16,690 bases of DNA from an uncultured Clostridia bacterium (lineage in GTDB: Bacteria; Bacillota; Clostridia; Lachnospirales; Anaerotignaceae), in assembly GCA_937919015.1 (NCBI GenBank), contig CALFPN010000053.1:1-16690 (forward strand), in the 5' to 3' direction. The notes below the pieces were generated by a model. The model was not told the origin of the DNA, made no database searches, and saw nothing but the letters and a program-made list of their open reading frames with translations. Positions 8,215 to 14,552 of the stretch are shown here, one piece after another (the first letter of the stretch is position 1; each line of letters opens with the position of its first letter). Made by a program: the position numbers and the translations under genes.

Positions 8215-9074
8215 CCTTTCAGCCCCCTTGCTACTTCTGCCGCCAGTTTCAGTCTGTCTGCGATGGGTGCTGTGCCTTCGGAAAACTGTTTGCCGTACAT
8301 GGCGCGAAGGCGGATATTTTCCCCTTCCAACTCCGCAAAGGCCGCCGCAGGCTCGCTGCAGTCCGCATTCAGCTGCATCAGCACTTCCCGTTCTGTTTCA
8401 AACAAATATCTGGTTTCTTCGTCCGTCATGCCGCCCACGAAGTCCGCCAACGCAGGTTTTCCTTCTGCCACCACGATACCCTGACAGGCCGCAGGCAGAA
8501 ATTCTTCGGGAGAAAGGATGCGGAAGGTATAGCCGTCCTCCTCCGTAATGCCCATGCGATCCAGCCCTGCCTTCGCCAGAATGATGGCATCAAAGCAGCC
8601 ATTCATCAACTTCTGCAGGCGGGTGTGGATATTGCCGCGGATGAGCTTACATTCTGCCCAGGGGAATACCTCTGCCGCACACTGCTGTCTGCGGAGACTG
8701 CCTGTACCGATGATTTTACACTCTTCCGGCTTTCTTCCCTTGGGCATCACCAGCACATCACAGGGGTCATCCCGTTTCAACACGCCGATGATCTCCAGCC
8801 CTTCCGCCAGAAAAATAGGCAGATCTTTGCCGCTGTGGATAGCAAGATCGATCTCATCCCGTAATATCATTTCCTCAAATTCAGAAGCAAATACACCTTT
8901 TCCTTTGTTGCTCAACTCCCAAAGGGGCTTGTCCAGAATGGTATCCCCTCTGGTCTGGAAGGGGACGATCTCCACATCCAGTTCAGGATGGGCTTTTTTC
9001 AGCGCAGCAATGGCCATATCTGTCTGCTTTCTGGAAAGCTGGCTTTTTCTGGTGCCGATTCTCAATTTATTCAT
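8211..9074 (-). CDS. hemC: Hydroxymethylbilane synthase (porphobilinogen deaminase)
   Basis: Polymerises four porphobilinogens. It has 287 residues, slightly short of the usual ~300-310. Motifs include LRIGTRKSQLSRKQT at 4-18, the catalytic Asp D84 in AIHSGKDLP (usually HSMKD), TGSLRRQQCAA at 124-134, IRGNIHTRLQKL at 145-156 and LAKAGLDRMG. The dipyrromethane-cofactor cysteine is C239, but its context is NADCSEP rather than the commoner GGCxxP. ATG at 9074 overlaps the upstream stop by 8 bases (ATGAATAA). Function is well supported despite the two loop differences. Confidence 0.96.
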   Translation of the reverse strand: MNKLRIGTRKSQLSRKQTDMAIAALKKAHPELDVEIVPFQTRGDTILDKPLWELSNKGKGVFASEFEEMILRDEIDLAIHSGKDLPIFLAEGLEIIGVLKRDDPCDVLVMPKGRKPEECKIIGTGSLRRQQCAAEVFPWAECKLIRGNIHTRLQKLMNGCFDAIILAKAGLDRMGITEEDGYTFRILSPEEFLPAACQGIVVAEGKPALADFVGGMTDEETRYLFETEREVLMQLNADCSEPAAAFAELEGENIRLRAMYGKQFSEGTAPIADRLKLAAEVARGLKG

Positions 9075-9690
9075 TTCGTTCCCCCTCCTTTCTCATGATT
9101 TCTCCGATTTCTGTTTCTGTCACATTGCCCTCTTTTTCCAGCGCAAGGGCAAAAATTTCTTTGAATACGTTTTCTCTTTTTCTAATATCGGGGATCTCTG
9201 CCTTCACCTGTTCGCGAACGGCAGAAAGCACCTCCACCACTTTTTCAAATCCTTCCGGCACAGCATCCTCCACTTTTTTTCGGATATACCGGGCCGCCAG
9301 CGGGCTGCCGCCGCCGGTGGAAAAGCCCGCCACAAGCTCCCCTCTCTTCACCAGCGCAGGGAAGAAAAAGGTGCACTTTTTCGGATCATCCACGATATTC
9401 ACAGGGATATTCTTTTCTCTGCAAAGGGTAGAAATTTCCCCGTTCACTTTCTCCTCATCGGTGGCACCGATGACAAACAGCATCCCATCCATATCATTTT
9501 TCTCAAACTTTCGACGGATGCGGAAGATCCCTTCCATTTCTTCGACTTCCGAACAGAACGCAGGAGAAACCACCGTGATCTTCACGCCGAAAGGCAGCAA
9601 TTTTTCAATTTTTCTGAGGGCAACCATGCCGCCGCCCACCACAAGACATTCCTTGTCTTTGATTTCCATGAAAAAAGGAAAATAAGACAT
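9067..9690 (-). CDS. Precorrin-2 dehydrogenase / sirohydrochlorin ferrochelatase (Met8/CysG-N type)
   Basis: Oxidises precorrin-2 and probably inserts iron to give siroheme. It has 207 residues. The NAD-binding loop VVGGGMVALRKIE lies at 17-29, VNIVDDPKKCTFFFPA at 97-112 carries the catalytic Asp region (D101/D102), and GFSTGGGSPLAARYIRKK at 122-139 is the family signature. The frame stays open to a TTG at 9771, but ATG 9690 has GGAGGA 8 bases ahead and starts the conserved MSYFPFF. It is the first gene of the operon. In many Clostridia this domain is linked to glutamyl-tRNA reductase, but no such domain is attached here. In some bacteria the ferrochelatase step is done by another protein, so only the dehydrogenase role is secure. 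Confidence 0.93.
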   Translation of the reverse strand: MSYFPFFMEIKDKECLVVGGGMVALRKIEKLLPFGVKITVVSPAFCSEVEEMEGIFRIRRKFEKNDMDGMLFVIGATDEEKVNGEISTLCREKNIPVNIVDDPKKCTFFFPALVKRGELVAGFSTGGGSPLAARYIRKKVEDAVPEGFEKVVEVLSAVREQVKAEIPDIRKRENVFKEIFALALEKEGNVTETEIGEIMRKEGERNE

Positions 9691-9708
9691 GCTCTCTCCT
9701 CCGTTCTT

Positions 9709-9757
9709 CGAGGGGCCCTGCCCCTCGAGCGCCCCGCAAGGGGAATCATCCCCCTTG
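9709..9757. repeat. Tandem GC-rich palindromes in the siroheme operon leader
   Basis: Two perfect hairpins sit side by side: 9709-9716 with 9720-9727 (8 bp, loop CCT) and 9737-9743 with 9751-9757 (7 bp, loop of 7). They are richer in G+C than the flanks and have the look of a REP-like intergenic palindromic element. They lie between the predicted promoter (9795-9803) and the ribosome site of the first gene, so they are expected in the 5' leader. No U-run follows on either strand, so they are not simple terminators. Confidence 0.7.
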
Positions 9758-9794
9758 ACCCCGAATGGCAAAAACTATCGTTTCTGCAAATATT

Positions 9795-9803
9795 ATTATA
9801 TCA
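9795..9803 (-). promoter_or_regulatory. Extended -10 promoter of the siroheme operon
   Basis: The minus strand reads TGATATAAT, a perfect extended -10 element (TGnTATAAT). The -35 region is poor. Start expected near 9788, giving a leader of about 98 bases that contains the tandem palindromes. Confidence 0.6.
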
Positions 9804-9815
9804 GTTCACAGCGAA

Positions 9816-9845
9816 AATGCCGTCGGGCTTACGCCAAACGGCATT
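9816..9845 (-). terminator. Weak terminator-like hairpin after the sulfite reductase gene
   Basis: An 8-bp stem (9816-9823 with 9838-9845) has an inner GGC/GCC pairing in the loop and is followed by only four T on the minus strand. It lies 16 bases past the reductase stop and just before the siroheme promoter. Termination is probably partial, leaving read-through possible. Confidence 0.5.
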
Positions 9846-9861
9846 CAAAACGCTTTATTTC

Positions 9862-10791
9862 TTATTTTGCCAGAATTTCTGCTTTTCTTTCCAGCAGTTC
9901 ATTGGACAGGATCATTGCTTCCGCTTTTTCAAAACCGACTCTTGCTACAGTATCAGACAATCTTTCACCGGCAACCCCCTGATCCTTGAAGAACAGAATG
10001 ATTTTTTCTACCGTATCCAGCACTTCTTCTTCGGAGGTGAAGATCTTGCTCATGGGTGTGCCCTGACCAACTTTTTTGCCCCATCTGCCGCCCAGTGTTA
10101 CTTTGTAGCCTGTCACTTCTTCCGTCATGGCACCGAAAGGACATTTTACCATATACAGACATCTGCCGCAGTTGATGCATTTTTCTTTGTCATATGCCAG
10201 TTTTTCGCCTTCTGCTTTGGAGGCTGCTTTCATGGGACAAACCTTTGCCACCACGCAGATTTTACAGCTCTTGCATTTATCCGCATCAAATACGGGTACT
10301 TTCTGGCCGATGATACCTACGTCATTCAGGTCAGGTTTTACACAGTTGTTGGGACAGCCGCCTGTAGCGATTTTGAATTTATGAGGCAGTTTCACATCAC
10401 GATAGCCGATGAAGAAACGTCTGTGGATCTCTTCACTCAGTTCATATGTATCGTACAGACCATACTGACAGGTAGTACCCTTACAGCTTACAATGGGGCG
10501 TACCTTAGCACCTGTGCCGCCAACCAGCAGACCACCTTCTGCCATATACGCAATGAAATCATCGATTTTATCATAGGGAATGCCCTGTACTTCAATGGTC
10601 TGACGGGTCGTCATAGCCATTTCGCTGCTGCCGAATTTTTCAGCACCTTCTGCGATGCGGTGCGCTTCTGCCGCTGTGATCTTACCGTTTCTTGTAATCA
10701 CACGGGCATTAAACAGATCTGTCCCTTTCTGCTGCAGACAGCCCATGCCTTTTACTCTTTTGATATCATCCGCACTTACTGTTACGCTCAT
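9862..10791 (-). CDS. Siroheme [4Fe-4S] sulfite/nitrite reductase, Asr/Dsr-like single subunit with ferredoxin domain
   Basis: A cytosolic reductase of 309 residues, about the length of AsrC. Order: a nitrite/sulfite reductase ferredoxin-like half domain (about 15-85, with MTTRQTIEVQGIP), the siroheme/[4Fe-4S] domain with cysteines C103, C108, C146 and C150 (SCKGTTCQYG and TGGCPNNC), and two inserted ferredoxin clusters (C173, C176, C179, C185 and C205, C208, C211, C217). The first siroheme pair is CX4C instead of the textbook CX5C, and both ferredoxin clusters are CX2CX2CX5C-P. The ATG at 10791 has GGAGGG 7 bases ahead and is preferred over an in-frame TTG at 10806. No asrA or asrB partner is visible. 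The siroheme operon next door would supply its cofactor. It may reduce sulfite, nitrite or both. Confidence 0.88.
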   Translation of the reverse strand: MSVTVSADDIKRVKGMGCLQQKGTDLFNARVITRNGKITAAEAHRIAEGAEKFGSSEMAMTTRQTIEVQGIPYDKIDDFIAYMAEGGLLVGGTGAKVRPIVSCKGTTCQYGLYDTYELSEEIHRRFFIGYRDVKLPHKFKIATGGCPNNCVKPDLNDVGIIGQKVPVFDADKCKSCKICVVAKVCPMKAASKAEGEKLAYDKEKCINCGRCLYMVKCPFGAMTEEVTGYKVTLGGRWGKKVGQGTPMSKIFTSEEEVLDTVEKIILFFKDQGVAGERLSDTVARVGFEKAEAMILSNELLERKAEILAK

Positions 10792-10835
10792 ATTGAATCC
10801 CTCCAAATACCTCTAAACACTATTCTGCATTTCTT

Positions 10836-10847
10836 CGGTAAATACCG
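10836..10847. promoter_or_regulatory. Possible operator palindrome
   Basis: The perfect inverted repeat CGGTA-AA-TACCG would lie just after the predicted start point (about +6 to +17) of the sulfite reductase transcript. It could be a repressor site or a small RNA hairpin. The only support is symmetry and position. Confidence 0.3.
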
Positions 10848-10860
10848 CATATTTCTCTAT

Positions 10861-10869
10861 TTTATAGCA
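10861..10869 (-). promoter_or_regulatory. Extended -10 promoter of the sulfite reductase gene
   Basis: The minus strand reads TGCTATAAA, an extended -10 element, with only weak -35 matches in the AT-rich DNA upstream. Start expected near 10853, giving a leader of about 60 bases. Confidence 0.5.
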
Positions 10870-10926
10870 TACTCCCGTTTTGCAATAAAATCAAATTATT
10901 ATAATTTATCAATCAATTAAATTTTA

Positions 10927-11634
10927 TTATCGTTTCAAGCTGCGTAAAAATGCCCGATCCTCCTTGGAAACACGGTAGGATTCACAGCATTTCTGAATAA
11001 ATTTGCGAAAGGTCCAGTCATCCAGATGATGATGGTTGATGTATTCCATCATGACATCTCTGTCCTTTGCCCAAGCCGTTGCCAGAAGCCACGCCTGCCC
11101 CATGCGCACATAGTAATGGTCTGACCGAAGGGCATCCGTTCTTTCGATGACTTCCGATAGATATTCCTCCCTCAGATAATTTGAAAGCATCAGAATCAGC
11201 CCCATGCGCACCGCCCAGGGATTTTCCGACTGCAAATATTTTTCAATGTACTGAAAAAACGCCTTCTCATTCCCTTTGATGATTTTCTTCACAGAAGAAG
11301 AAAATACATCGCAATGGGCCCAATTCTCCGCCAGGTGCTCCGTATAATAGTCGCAGTATGGCAGAAATGCTTCGTAAGGAACAGGCAGGGCCGCTGCCAC
11401 CAAGCCATAAAGCAAACGTTCTTCATAGGTTCCCCCTCCGCATACCTGCAGGAAACCGATACCGTCCCCTTTTGCAATCTCCTTTGCTGTTTTCCGCAGG
11501 AAGGGTACCCTCAGCCCAATGACGGGCAATTCGGAACAAAGAAGTTTCGCATTAAAGTTTTTATATTCCTCCTCTGCCTGAGAAAACAATCCCTGACGAA
11601 AGACTTCGTATGTCTCTTTTGTCCACTTTTCCAC
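10927..11634 (-). CDS. AlkD-like DNA alkylation repair glycosylase
   Basis: A HEAT-repeat DNA glycosylase of 235 residues that in its studied relatives removes bulky or positively charged alkylated purines without base flipping. By my alignment to Bacillus AlkD from memory, the key residues W109, D113 and R148 correspond to W105, D109 (NWAHCDVF) and R143 (PWAVRMGLI) here. The C-terminus WTFRKFIQKCCESYRVSKEDR is also typical. The frame opens at a GTG at 11643, but that codon abuts GGAGG directly, while the GTG at 11634 is 8 bases from it, so 11634 is preferred. It follows the HD gene by 5 bases, forming a two-gene operon. No clear terminator separates it from the sulfite reductase gene. Confidence 0.9.
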   Translation of the reverse strand: MEKWTKETYEVFRQGLFSQAEEEYKNFNAKLLCSELPVIGLRVPFLRKTAKEIAKGDGIGFLQVCGGGTYEERLLYGLVAAALPVPYEAFLPYCDYYTEHLAENWAHCDVFSSSVKKIIKGNEKAFFQYIEKYLQSENPWAVRMGLILMLSNYLREEYLSEVIERTDALRSDHYYVRMGQAWLLATAWAKDRDVMMEYINHHHLDDWTFRKFIQKCCESYRVSKEDRAFLRSLKR

Positions 11635-11639
11635 GGGAA

Positions 11640-12065
11640 TCACCTCCGTAATACTTTTTCGATACGCATTTTCGCCCTTTTATATTTTTCCAGACGGGCA
11701 AAGTCCCCTTCTGTCGGTTCGGGGATGCGGCGAAGATCCATATTATCCTCTAAGTCCGCATATTTTACCCGCGCTGCCAAGGGATTTTTGCAGACACGTT
11801 CCATATACACCATATACGCCTCTTTCTCTCCCCGAGTCAGGCAGACAAGGGCCTCCAGAATTTCTTCCGAAAAACCTTCCTTCCGCAGGTCATCCAACGT
11901 ATAGGGCGTATCCTCCATCACATCGTGGAGGATGGCGGTGATTTTTTCCGCTTCTGTTTCACATTTTTCCATCACCCGTCTGGCATGCAGGATATAGGGC
12001 TGCCCGCCTTTGTCCAACTGTCCCTGATGGGCTTTTTCCGCCAGTTTTACCGCTCTTTCCAGCAT
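11640..12065 (-). CDS. HD-domain hydrolase, SpoT/MESH1-like
   Basis: A small stand-alone HD phosphohydrolase of 141 residues. H27 lies in GGQPYILHARRV, HD at 47-48 in ILHDVMEDT with E51 and D52, and D104 in VKYADLEDN, the pattern of the (p)ppGpp hydrolase domain of RelA/SpoT proteins and MESH1. No synthetase, TGS or ACT domain is attached. Likely activity is hydrolysis of ppGpp or a related nucleotide, but the substrate is not proven by sequence. AGAAAGAGGTGA, close to the anti-SD complement, stands 5 bases before ATG 12065, so this start is preferred over GTG 12074. It is the first gene of an operon with the AlkD-like gene. Confidence 0.85.
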   Translation of the reverse strand: MLERAVKLAEKAHQGQLDKGGQPYILHARRVMEKCETEAEKITAILHDVMEDTPYTLDDLRKEGFSEEILEALVCLTRGEKEAYMVYMERVCKNPLAARVKYADLEDNMDLRRIPEPTEGDFARLEKYKRAKMRIEKVLRR

Positions 12066-12088
12066 CCTCCTCACCTCTTTCTGTTTTC

Positions 12089-12117
12089 AGTATAAACTTG
12101 AAAAATTTGGCTGTAAA
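12089..12117 (-). promoter_or_regulatory. Sigma-A promoter of the HD-alkD operon
   Basis: Minus strand TTTACA (complement of 12112-12117) and TATACT (complement of 12089-12094) are separated by exactly 17 bases. Start expected near 12082, giving a short leader. Confidence 0.75.
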
Positions 12118-12219
12118 GGCGAACTTTTTCTCTCCCTTCTGCGTCTATAAAGCAGCAGCCTTAAAATTTGAAAAAAGTGAAAAAGTTAAGATTTTCTTTA
12201 AAACATTTTGATAAAAATA

Positions 12220-12228
12220 TGATATTAT
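12220..12228 (+). promoter_or_regulatory. Extended -10 promoter of the EFR1-deacetylase pair
   Basis: TGATATTAT matches the extended -10 form TGnTATTAT, in a very AT-rich stretch. TTGATA at 12209-12214 is too close to serve as its -35. It lies 50 bases before the EFR1 start and diverges from the HD operon promoter. Confidence 0.5.
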
Positions 12229-12277
12229 GTAATCAATCAGTACTTTTCGACAAGTCATTTGAAGAGGGGGAACTTCT

Positions 12278-13069
12278 ATGATCTATTATTTCAGCGGTAC
12301 CGGCAATTCCTACGCAGCAGCAAAGACACTGGCCGAGGGTCTGGGCGAAGACCTGAAGGATATCTCCGCTGCGGTAAAGGAAAACAACTATGCACACACT
12401 CTGGCAGAGGGCGAAAAACTGGGCTTTGTCTTCCCCGTTTATGCATGGGCTCCTCCCCGGGTGGTAACAGAATTTGTAAAAAATTTGGAATTATATTATT
12501 CCGGGGATCCCTATATTTTTGCAGTCTGCACCTGCGGCAGTTCTGCCGGCAAAACCATGGATATTTTCGAAAAGGCTCTGGAAGAAAACGGCCTGACGCT
12601 GGACAGTGGTTTTTCTGTGGTTATGCCCGATAACTGCATTACTCTGTTTGAAGTAGATTCCGATGAAGAAATTGCGGAAAAATTTGAAAAAGCCGAACAG
12701 ACGCTGGATCATATTCTCCGTGCCATCAAGCTGGGCTGGAGTGATTTCTTCCGCGTGAAAAGAGGGAAATTCTCCACCATCCTCAGCAGTTTGGTGAACC
12801 CGGTATTCTCCATGGGCGCACTGAAAACAAAACCCTTCTATGTGACTGATGCCTGTATTGGCTGCGGCCTGTGCGAAAAAATCTGCACCAGCGGCTGCAT
12901 CGAGCTGACAGCGGGCAGACCCGTTTGGACGGAAGATCACTGCCACATGTGTCTGGCATGCATCAACCGCTGCCCCGCTCAGGCCATCCAGTATGGCAAA
13001 AAGACCGCAGCCCGCGGCCGCTATGTACACCCGATTTATCAGAAAAAGATGGGAGATATGACTGAATGA
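12278..13069 (+). CDS. EFR1-family flavodoxin/ferredoxin fusion protein
   Basis: A cytosolic electron carrier of 263 residues. Residues 1-150 form a flavodoxin-like domain with the FMN phosphate loop FSGTGNSY at 5-12 and CTCGSSAGKT at 84-93. Residues 190-235 carry two [4Fe-4S] clusters: C193, C196, C199, C203 and C222, C225, C228, C232 with the usual CP ending. This layout matches the EFR1 ferredoxin family common in gut Clostridia, whose redox partners are mostly unknown. The ribosome site GAGGGGG lies 7 bases before ATG. The stop overlaps the next start (ATGA, 13066-13069). It could feed electrons to the sulfite reductase at 9862-10791, but that is inference. Confidence 0.92.
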   Translation: MIYYFSGTGNSYAAAKTLAEGLGEDLKDISAAVKENNYAHTLAEGEKLGFVFPVYAWAPPRVVTEFVKNLELYYSGDPYIFAVCTCGSSAGKTMDIFEKALEENGLTLDSGFSVVMPDNCITLFEVDSDEEIAEKFEKAEQTLDHILRAIKLGWSDFFRVKRGKFSTILSSLVNPVFSMGALKTKPFYVTDACIGCGLCEKICTSGCIELTAGRPVWTEDHCHMCLACINRCPAQAIQYGKKTAARGRYVHPIYQKKMGDMTE

Positions 13070-14493
13070 AAAAAAAACGTATCTTTGCTTTCCTATTGAC
13101 AATACTCATGATGACAGGATGCTGCAGCTGCAGTGCCTCTGCAAAAGGGCTGGTGGCCACTAACCAGAAGCGTATAGACGAAATGCTTTTGAAAGGGAAA
13201 TCTTACTGGACAGGGCAAACCTCCCACGAGGCCAGCGAACCCATGACCGTAACGGAATATCACCGTCCCTTGTCTTATATTCTGCAGTATCCCAAAACAG
13301 GCTATCCCGAAACCGACGCCCGTATTGAAGCCATCGTGGCAGACATTCGAAATGCCTTCGATCAGGAATATCTGGTTCCTGCCGGGCCGAAGGGAGAAAC
13401 CCAACGAGGAGATAAAAAAGACGCCTCTCTTTATCTGGGCTACGAAACATATCTGACCGATGAAAATCATCTGAGTCTGCTGTTCTTTGAAACCCATGAA
13501 ACCAGCGACGGCATATCTCCCCATACCCGCATACAGGCCTTCCATTTTGATCTGAGCAAAGACAAGGAAGTAGCGGCAGAAGAACTGATGTGGGATGGAT
13601 TCCGAGAAAATGCTTCCCGTTATGCGGAAAAATATTTCACTTCCGACGAAACCTACAGCAAAAAAATCTTCGGCAATTATAAAACTCTGCTGGCTCCCGA
13701 AAACGGCCGTTTTGACCGTTTTGCTTTTACAGCAGAAGGGGTCTTGTTCCATTTTGACCGATATGACATCTTCCCCGGCAGCATGGGCATCGTTTCCCTG
13801 ACGATCCCCTATGCAGATATGCGGGCAAAGCAGCCCGCTCCTCCAGAGGAAACAACGAAACTGCCAACGGCTGTTACCAACAAAAAAATGGTAGCCCTTA
13901 CTTATGATGACGGCCCCAATCCCGTACATACCAATGCCATTCTGGATATTTTGGAAAAACATGACGCCAGAGCCACCTTCTTTGATCTTGGCTATCTGGT
14001 GGAAAAATATCCTGATGTGGTGAAAAGAGAAGAGGCTCTAGGCTGTGAGGTTGCCAGCCATTCTTGGGATCATGCCAACTTCAACAAGCTTACCGAAGCA
14101 CAGATCAAAGCGGATCTGGCAAAAACCGACGCAGTCTTCCAGAAGGTTCTGGGGCGTTCTCCCGCTTCCTTCCGCCCTCCTTACGGCAATTGTGACGATC
14201 ATGTAAAAAAACTGATCCCCCTGCCCATCTATCTTTGGTCTGTAGATACGCTGGACTGGAAAAGCAGAAATGCGGATGCCGTTATGAAAGAAGTAAAGAA
14301 GATCGGCGATCTGGACGGCAAAGTCATCCTGCTGCACGGCATCTACGGCTCCACGGCGGAAGCCACTGCAAAACTGGTGCCCTATCTGCAGGAGGCCGGC
14401 TATGAACTGGTAACCGTTTCCGAGCTGGTGGAAGGCAAACATGGCGATACCCCCGAAAAGAGCAAGATTTACGGATATTATTATTTTCAGTAA
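13066..14493 (+). CDS. PdaC-like polysaccharide (peptidoglycan) deacetylase lipoprotein
   Basis: A cell-surface deacetylase of 475 residues, close to B. subtilis PdaC in size. Residues 1-20 form a lipoprotein-type signal (KKKR, hydrophobic core, MTGC with C19). Residues 60-250 resemble the DUF4163/DUF3298 region of PdaC, ending VSLTIPYADM. The NodB domain covers about 273-455: TYDDGP (D281, D282), SHSWDH (H332, H336), RPPYG at 370-374, DTLDWK at 394-399 and the catalytic-His motif LLHGIY (H424), where LLHDIH is usual. Its likely action is removal of acetyl from cell-wall sugars. It is translationally coupled to the EFR1 gene and ended by a strong terminator. Confidence 0.93.
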   Translation: MKKKRIFAFLLTILMMTGCCSCSASAKGLVATNQKRIDEMLLKGKSYWTGQTSHEASEPMTVTEYHRPLSYILQYPKTGYPETDARIEAIVADIRNAFDQEYLVPAGPKGETQRGDKKDASLYLGYETYLTDENHLSLLFFETHETSDGISPHTRIQAFHFDLSKDKEVAAEELMWDGFRENASRYAEKYFTSDETYSKKIFGNYKTLLAPENGRFDRFAFTAEGVLFHFDRYDIFPGSMGIVSLTIPYADMRAKQPAPPEETTKLPTAVTNKKMVALTYDDGPNPVHTNAILDILEKHDARATFFDLGYLVEKYPDVVKREEALGCEVASHSWDHANFNKLTEAQIKADLAKTDAVFQKVLGRSPASFRPPYGNCDDHVKKLIPLPIYLWSVDTLDWKSRNADAVMKEVKKIGDLDGKVILLHGIYGSTAEATAKLVPYLQEAGYELVTVSELVEGKHGDTPEKSKIYGYYYFQ

Positions 14494-14511
14494 CAGAAAT
14501 TTCTCCGATAC

Positions 14512-14552
14512 AAAAACCCCCACAGGCCATGCCTGTGGGGGTTGATTTTTTT
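14512..14552. terminator. Strong two-way terminator
   Basis: A 13-bp GC-rich stem (14515-14527 with 14531-14543, loop CAT) has A-run and T-run flanks. It ends the rightward deacetylase transcript and the leftward metal-regulator transcript, whose stop codon abuts the T-run. Confidence 0.93.

Noticed and set aside
9709..9757. Tandem hairpins read as a terminator between the reductase and siroheme genes
   Set aside because: No T-run follows on either strand. A repeat or leader structure fits better.
9067..9771. The longer Sir frame starting at TTG 9771
   Set aside because: The extra 27 residues are encoded by the palindromic element and lack family similarity. ATG 9690 has the ribosome site.
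8548..10920. A 790-codon open frame on the plus strand
   Set aside because: It lies fully antisense to hemC, the Sir gene and the sulfite reductase gene. Its translation is rich in Phe, His and Ser with no domain pattern, as expected from the codon bias of the real genes, and it crosses their promoters.
10862..10926. Possible FNR- or Rex-like site in the AT-rich DNA before the sulfite reductase gene
   Set aside because: Only TTGAT half-sites occur, without a correctly spaced partner.
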